From Saccharopolyspora rosea (lineage in GTDB: Bacteria > Actinomycetota > Actinomycetes > Mycobacteriales > Pseudonocardiaceae), in NCBI RefSeq assembly GCF_025643595.1, contig NZ_CP102826.1:4092001-4156000 (forward strand): a stretch of 64,000 nucleotides of DNA, in the 5' to 3' direction. The translations under genes and the position numbers were made by a program. The notes under the pieces were generated by a model, which had not been told where the DNA came from, made no database searches, and worked only from the letters and a program-made list of their open reading frames with translations. How positions within the stretch are numbered: position 1 is the stretch's first letter; the number at the start of each line of letters is the position of its first letter. Shown here one piece after another: positions 60,136-64,000 of this stretch.

Positions 60136-61302
60136 TCATACCAAGCCGTCCTCGACGGTGAGGCCGAACGCGTTCTTGCCGTAGAGGGCGAGGGCGCGTT
60201 CGGCGTCGTTGGCGACGTGGACGCTGCCGGCGTGGGCGTCGCGCCAGGCGCGTTCGATCGGGTTGCCGCGCTTGAGCGACGTGCCGCCCGCGGCCTTGAA
60301 GAGCAGGTCGATGGCGTGCAGGGCGCGTTCGGTGGCGCGGACCTGGTCGCGGCGGGCGCGCACCCGCAGTTCCATCGGGATCCCGGCGCCGTCGACCGCG
60401 CAGCGGTGCAGCTCGTCGAGGTTGCGGTCGAGCTGCAGGACCGCCGCGTCGATCTCGGAGGCCGCCCGCGCCACCGCGACCTGCGCGAACTGGTCCTCGG
60501 CGAACCGGTCGCCGCCGTAGCTCAGCCGCACCCGGTCGCGGGTGGCGGTCAGGAAGTCGCGGTAGCAGCCGGCGACCGCGCCGACGATCGGCGAGGTCAC
60601 CGCGGTGGTGAACACCGCGCCGAACGGCATCCGGTACAGCGGTCCGGGGTTGACCTTCTGCCCCGGTCCGCGCAGCTGGGCGAGTTCGTAGTTGCGCATC
60701 ACCCGGTGCTCGGGGACGAACGCGTCGGCCACCACGATGTCGTTGCTGCCGGTGCCGCGCAGGCCCACCACGTCCCACACGTCGTCGATCCGGTAGTCGC
60801 GGCGCGGCACCAGCGCGGTGAGGAAGTCGACGGGGCGGCCCGCCGAGCCGACCAGCACGCCGCCCAGCAGGGACCAGGACACGTGGTCGCAGCCGGACGA
60901 GAAGCTCCAGTGCCCGCTGAGCCGGTAGCCGCCGTCGACCGGGGTCAGCCGGCCGACCGGGGCGTAGGACGACGACATCAGCGCGTCCGGGTCGTCGTCC
61001 CAGACGTCCCGCTGGGCCTGCTCCGGGAACAGCGCGAGCTGCCACGGGTGCACGCCGAGCACGCCGGCCACCCAGCCGGTCGAGCCGCAAACCCCGGCGA
61101 GCTCGCGGACCACCTCGTAGAAGCGCAGCGGGTGGCTCTCCAGTCCGCCCCAGCGCTTGGGTTGCAGCATCCGGAGCACCCCGCACTCCACCAGGTCGCG
61201 CACCGTTTCCGGCGCGAGCCGGCACCGCTCGTCGGCCTGCGGGGCTCGTTCGGCCAGCGCGGGCAGCAGGGCTCGCACGCGGGCCAGGACGTCGTCGTTC
61301 AA
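60136..61302 (-). CDS. hsaA: HsaA-type flavin-dependent monooxygenase (3-HSA hydroxylase)
   Basis: 388 residues of the acyl-CoA dehydrogenase fold. Close to mycobacterial HsaA as I recall it: LQPKRWGGLESHPLRFYEV, CGSTGWVAGVLGVHPWQLALF, SSSYAPVGR, SFSSGCDHVSW, DVVGLRGTGSNDIVV and WRDAHAGSVHVANDAERA. It hydroxylates the phenolic secosteroid 3-HSA using reduced flavin from an HsaB reductase, which is not encoded in this window. TTG start behind AAGGGAGA. Divergent from kshA. Confidence 0.92.
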   Translation of the reverse strand: MNDDVLARVRALLPALAERAPQADERCRLAPETVRDLVECGVLRMLQPKRWGGLESHPLRFYEVVRELAGVCGSTGWVAGVLGVHPWQLALFPEQAQRDVWDDDPDALMSSSYAPVGRLTPVDGGYRLSGHWSFSSGCDHVSWSLLGGVLVGSAGRPVDFLTALVPRRDYRIDDVWDVVGLRGTGSNDIVVADAFVPEHRVMRNYELAQLRGPGQKVNPGPLYRMPFGAVFTTAVTSPIVGAVAGCYRDFLTATRDRVRLSYGGDRFAEDQFAQVAVARAASEIDAAVLQLDRNLDELHRCAVDGAGIPMELRVRARRDQVRATERALHAIDLLFKAAGGTSLKRGNPIERAWRDAHAGSVHVANDAERALALYGKNAFGLTVEDGLV

Positions 61303-61366
61303 CCGGGTCTCCCTTCGTCCACCGCTGATGCTGCGGGGCGCCCGGCCGGGACGTCGGCGGCGGGTT

Positions 61367-61395
61367 CCGGTCAGCGGGACTCGGGGGCTGACCGG
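61367..61395. promoter_or_regulatory. Inverted repeat in the hsaA-kshA divergent promoter
   Basis: CCGGTCAGC-N11-GCTGACCGG, perfect nine-base arms, midway between the two starts. Candidate operator for the cluster's TetR protein. The mycobacterial KstR motif (AAC-NN-GTT core) is not present. Confidence 0.5.
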
Positions 61396-61438
61396 CCCGT
61401 TCGCTGCCTACGTTGGGCACCGACGAGGCGAAGGGGTG

Positions 61439-62584
61439 ATGAGGATGCCGACGAGCGCCGAGGAGGTCCGCTCGATCGAGGCCGCCGCCGCGCCCACGCG
61501 GTACGCGCGCGGCTGGCACTGCCTGGGGCTGTCCGAGCGGTTCAGGGACGGGAAACCCCATGCCATCAACGCGTTCGGGCAGAAGCTGGTGGTCTTCGCC
61601 GGCGCCGACGGGCGGATCAACGTGCTCGACGCCTACTGCCGGCACATGGGCGGGGACCTGTCGCAGGGCACGATCAAGGGGGACGAGGTCGCCTGCCCGT
61701 TCCACGACTGGCGGTGGGGCGGCAACGGGCGCTGCAAGCAGATCCCGTACAGCCGCCGGGTTCCGCTGCGCGCGCGGACCGCCGCTTGGCCCACGCTCGA
61801 CCAGGACGGGATGTTGTTCGTCTGGAACGACCCGGAGGGCGGCGCGCCGCCGGAGGACGTGGCGATCCCGCGCATCGAGGGCGCGAGCAGCGACGAGTGG
61901 ACCGACTGGCTGTGGTACGAGACCGTGGTGCACGCCAACTGCCGCGAGGTCATCGACAACGTCGTGGACATGGCGCACTTCTTCTACGTGCACTACTCGT
62001 TCCCGACGTACTTCAAGAACGTCTTCGAAGGCCACGTCGCGACGCAGATCCAGCGCGGTCTGGGCCGCGACGACGTGCACGTCCCCGCCGCGGGCGAGCC
62101 GGTGCTGATCGGCCACGACTCCGTGGCGTCGTACTACGGGCCGTCGTTCATGATCGACGACCTGGTGTACCGCTACGACCGGTTCGACGTCGAGTCGGTG
62201 CTGATCAACTGCCATTACCCGATCGACGCGAACTCGTTCGTGCTGCAGTACGGCATCATCGTGCACAAGACCGACCAGTTGCCCGCGGACGCCGCCGACG
62301 AGGCCGCGGCCCGGATGGCCGAGTTCATCAAGGGCGGGTTCGAGCAGGACGTGGCGATCTGGAAGAACAAGGCGCGCATCGACAATCCGCTGCTGTGCGA
62401 GGAGGACGGCCCGGTCTACCAGTTGCGCCGCTGGTACGAGCAGTTCTACGTGGACGTCGCCGACGTCACCCCGGACATGGTGGACCGCTTCGAGTTCGAA
62501 CTGGACACCGCGCGCCCGAACGAGGCGTGGCGCCGGGAGGTCGACGAGAACCTGGCGCGCCGAGCGGAAGCCGGGCGCGTCTGA
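61439..62584 (+). CDS. kshA: 3-ketosteroid 9alpha-hydroxylase oxygenase KshA (Rieske type)
   Basis: 381 residues. Rieske cluster ligands C67-R-H69 and C86-P-F-H89 (YCRHMGGDLSQG and ACPFHDW); mononuclear iron ligands in DNVVDMAHFFYVHY (His180, His185). FPTYFKNVFEGHVA is typical of KshA. With a KshB reductase (not here) it hydroxylates C9 of 3-ketosteroids, which together with KstD opens ring B. ATG at 61439 or six bases later. Ends in a one-base TGATG overlap with the next gene. Confidence 0.92.
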   Translation: MRMPTSAEEVRSIEAAAAPTRYARGWHCLGLSERFRDGKPHAINAFGQKLVVFAGADGRINVLDAYCRHMGGDLSQGTIKGDEVACPFHDWRWGGNGRCKQIPYSRRVPLRARTAAWPTLDQDGMLFVWNDPEGGAPPEDVAIPRIEGASSDEWTDWLWYETVVHANCREVIDNVVDMAHFFYVHYSFPTYFKNVFEGHVATQIQRGLGRDDVHVPAAGEPVLIGHDSVASYYGPSFMIDDLVYRYDRFDVESVLINCHYPIDANSFVLQYGIIVHKTDQLPADAADEAAARMAEFIKGGFEQDVAIWKNKARIDNPLLCEEDGPVYQLRRWYEQFYVDVADVTPDMVDRFEFELDTARPNEAWRREVDENLARRAEAGRV

Positions 62585-62838
62585 TGCGCACCGACGAACG
62601 GATCCTGGACGCGCCGATGCAGCCGGTCCGGTGCACCGGCTGCGCCGCGCTGGTGCGCGTCCGCAAGAGCAGCTGGGAGCAGACGAGCATCCAGTGGAAC
62701 GCCGAGGCGGTGGCGGCGTGCGCGCAGCGCGAGGCCGCCGAGCGGGCGCGCGGCGGCGTCCACGTGGACTCCTGCCCGACCCTGCGCACCGCGATCGCCA
62801 CCGCCGCCGAACGCGGCGACCTGCCGGTCCTGGGTTGA
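62584..62838 (+). CDS. Small cysteine protein coupled to kshA (84 aa)
   Basis: Shares a base with the kshA stop (TGATG). Contains PVRCTGCAALVRVRKSSWEQTSIQWN, a Cys-x-x-Cys followed by basic residues, and later single cysteines in VAACAQR and VDSCPTLR: four cysteines in all, enough for a zinc or iron site. Similar small proteins occur beside kshA in other actinobacteria, as I recall, often labelled ferredoxin-like; a classical ferredoxin fold is not obvious. Possibly an assembly or electron-transfer partner. Confidence 0.78.
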   Translation: MRTDERILDAPMQPVRCTGCAALVRVRKSSWEQTSIQWNAEAVAACAQREAAERARGGVHVDSCPTLRTAIATAAERGDLPVLG

Positions 62839-62844
62839 TGACGG

Positions 62845-63060
62845 GCCCGGTCCTGGATCCTCGGTAAGCGGCGTGAGCCGCTTTCTCTTTCGGTGAGTGG
62901 TCTCGCAGCCCGCACCGCCGCGGGTTCTCAGCGGTCGGCTCGCGAGGACAGCCCCGACGCCGTGTATTGGACATACAAAAGGAGGGGCTTCCGCAGTCGA
63001 GCCGGCCGCTGAGGTTCCGCCACCGGCACCGCCACGCACAACGAGTTCGAAGTCAGCCTG
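62845..63060. repeat. Convergent-junction repeat, long copy
   Basis: Hairpin module, GCACCGCCGCGGGTTC, CAGCGGTCGGCTCGCGAGG, CCCGACGCCGTGTATTGGACATACAAAAGG and the end module through CAACGAGTTCGAAGTCAGCCTG. Nearly colinear with the 54.6-kb copy when that is reverse-complemented. Ends at the hsaC stop codon. Confidence 0.85.
62866..62890 (+). terminator. Terminator hairpin inside the repeat, after the kshA unit
   Basis: AAGCGGC-GTGA-GCCGCTT followed by TCTCTTT, 27 bases after the stop of the small cysteine gene. Confidence 0.75.
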
Positions 63061-63969
63061 TCAGCCGAACGCCGCGAGCGGCTCCGAGCCGGACCAGTCG
63101 TGCCCCCAGTAGCTGTCCGCGGTGATCTCCTCGGCGGTGTAGTGGGATTCTTCGACGAGCATCCCGCCGGTGCCGTACTCGATGTCCCAGCCGCCGGGAG
63201 CGCGGACGTAGAACGACACCATCTTGTCGTTGGTGTGCCGCCCGAGGGTGGAGGAGATCGAGAAGCCCAGCTCGTGCACCCGGTCCAGCGCGCGCCCCAC
63301 GGCGTCGAGGCTGTCGACCTCCAGCATCAGGTGCACCAGGCCGGGGTCGGCGGCCTTCGGCGCCGGGCAGACCGCGAGGCTGTGGTGCCGCCGGTTGACG
63401 CCCATGAAGCGCACGCGCAGCGGCGTGCCGTCCGGGGCGGCGCCGACGCGCATCGCACCGCGCGGCAGGAAACCGAGCACCTCGGCGTAGAACGACACGG
63501 TGTCGTCCATGGCCGTGGTGGGCAGCACCACGTGGCCGAGCCCCTGCTCGCCGGTGACGAACCGGTGGCCGCGCGGGGTCACGACCGGGCTGTGGTCGAG
63601 CACCGGCCCGCAGAACACCTCCGTCGGGGTGCCCGCCGGGTCGGTGAAGGAGATCGCCTCCTCCACCCCGAGTTCGTCCACTTCGGACTGACCGAGCCGG
63701 TGCACGGCGATCCCGGACTCCGCCACGGTCCGCGCCACCTCGCGCAACGCGAACTGGTCGCGCACCTCCCAGCCGACCGACAGCACCCGGTCGGTGTCAC
63801 CGGGCAGCACGGCCAGCCGCGCGCGGCGTTCGTCGACCCGCAGGTACAGCCCGTCGGCCGACGGACCCGAGCCGACGGCCAGGCCGAGCGCGTCGACGGT
63901 CAACTCCCGCCACCTCGGGAGATCGCGCGTCTGCACGCGCAGGTAGCCGAGTCCGCGGATATGCGTCAT
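63061..63969 (-). CDS. hsaC: Iron-dependent extradiol dioxygenase HsaC
   Basis: 302 residues, two-domain vicinal oxygen chelate fold. Iron ligands His146 (GLGHVVLP), His213 (GLVHLMLEV) and Glu264 (GWDIEYGTGG), with second-sphere HHSLAV and FSISSTLGRHTNDKMVSFYV as in HsaC/BphC. Cleaves the catechol 3,4-DHSA made by HsaA. ATG behind GGAAGGACC; four in-frame codons upstream are ignored. hsaD, the next enzyme of the pathway, may lie beyond the right edge. Confidence 0.93.
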   Translation of the reverse strand: MTHIRGLGYLRVQTRDLPRWRELTVDALGLAVGSGPSADGLYLRVDERRARLAVLPGDTDRVLSVGWEVRDQFALREVARTVAESGIAVHRLGQSEVDELGVEEAISFTDPAGTPTEVFCGPVLDHSPVVTPRGHRFVTGEQGLGHVVLPTTAMDDTVSFYAEVLGFLPRGAMRVGAAPDGTPLRVRFMGVNRRHHSLAVCPAPKAADPGLVHLMLEVDSLDAVGRALDRVHELGFSISSTLGRHTNDKMVSFYVRAPGGWDIEYGTGGMLVEESHYTAEEITADSYWGHDWSGSEPLAAFG

Positions 63970-64000
63970 GGTCCTTCCCATCGTCGTCGAGGTTGGTCAG

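Noticed and set aside
1-64000. tRNA, rRNA, transposase, integrase or phage genes
   Set aside because: Looked for cloverleaf-like ends, rRNA-like conserved stretches and DDE or recombinase motifs; none seen.

Overview
High-GC actinobacterial chromosome. The GC-saturated third codon positions, many GTG (and some TTG) starts, CsoR-CopZ-CopA copper module, secoandrostane-type steroid catabolic genes, DUF574 methyltransferase, caa3-type CtaG and a DasR-like operator before a lytic polysaccharide monooxygenase fit a soil member of the Pseudonocardiaceae (Saccharopolyspora-like). That placement is inference from gene content only. I see no rRNA, tRNA, CRISPR array, transposase or phage gene.

Layout. 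0-1.7 kb (minus): hpnC and the cut-off hpnD, squalene formation for hopanoids. 2.2-4.7 kb: an MpaB/DUF2236 oxygenase, an M19 dipeptidase and a small divergent protein. 4.7-8.9 kb: a CUT1 sugar ABC importer (binding lipoprotein and two permeases, no ATPase) divergent from a SorC regulator, with two matching palindromes 105 bp apart. 9-11.3 kb: a sunset-domain membrane protein and glutamate decarboxylase. 11.3-14.3 kb: CsoR, CopZ and CopA with a CsoR operator inside the promoter spacer. 14.4-22.7 kb: methyltransferase, DinB/DUF664 protein, amidohydrolase, a C-terminally short FAD oxidase, GlsB-type protein, orphan cytochrome b (qcrB) and an unknown partner. 22.8-24.8 kb: a DrrAB-like ABC exporter with its MarR regulator. 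24.9-29.4 kb: a purine-nucleoside regulon (nucleoside hydrolase, GntR/UTRA, MFS, adenosine deaminase) with two identical-core operators. 29.5-36.1 kb: orphan histidine kinase, VanZ-RDD protein, secreted ricin-type lectin, a three-part PAP2-like/pseudokinase/flippase fusion and an AA10 LPMO. 36.1-39.2 kb: a 2-oxoacid dehydrogenase operon whose lipoyl carrier and alpha/beta hydrolase are separate genes and which lacks a catalytic E2. 39.5-46 kb: MarR, CtaG, ClC channel, CPA1 antiporter with a zinc-finger tail and amine oxidase. 46.1-50.6 kb: NCS1 permease unit with TetR, DUF1992, TauE/SafE exporter and Rrf2. 50.8-54.1 kb: an SLC11-like metal transporter with altered metal-site motifs, paired with a soluble PRC/MgtE-N/CBS protein and preceded by a promoter and a leader ORF. 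54.2-57.5 kb: TatB, VanZ and MFS. 57.6-64 kb: steroid catabolism (TetR, KstD-like, HsaA, KshA, small Cys protein, HsaC).

Most striking feature: a modular repeat family, recognised in nine places, seven of them exactly between the 3' ends of convergent genes. One copy is a 238-bp unit with perfect 18-bp terminal inverted repeats. Several copies carry a terminator-like hairpin (AAGCGGC/GCCGCTT plus T-tract), so a mobile, MITE-like element seems to have become the standard convergent terminator here. In one place a fragment starts 2 bp after the stop of a CDS that has lost its usual C-terminus.

Coordinates of CDS starts were chosen by visible ribosome-binding sites and family alignment from memory; no database search was possible.
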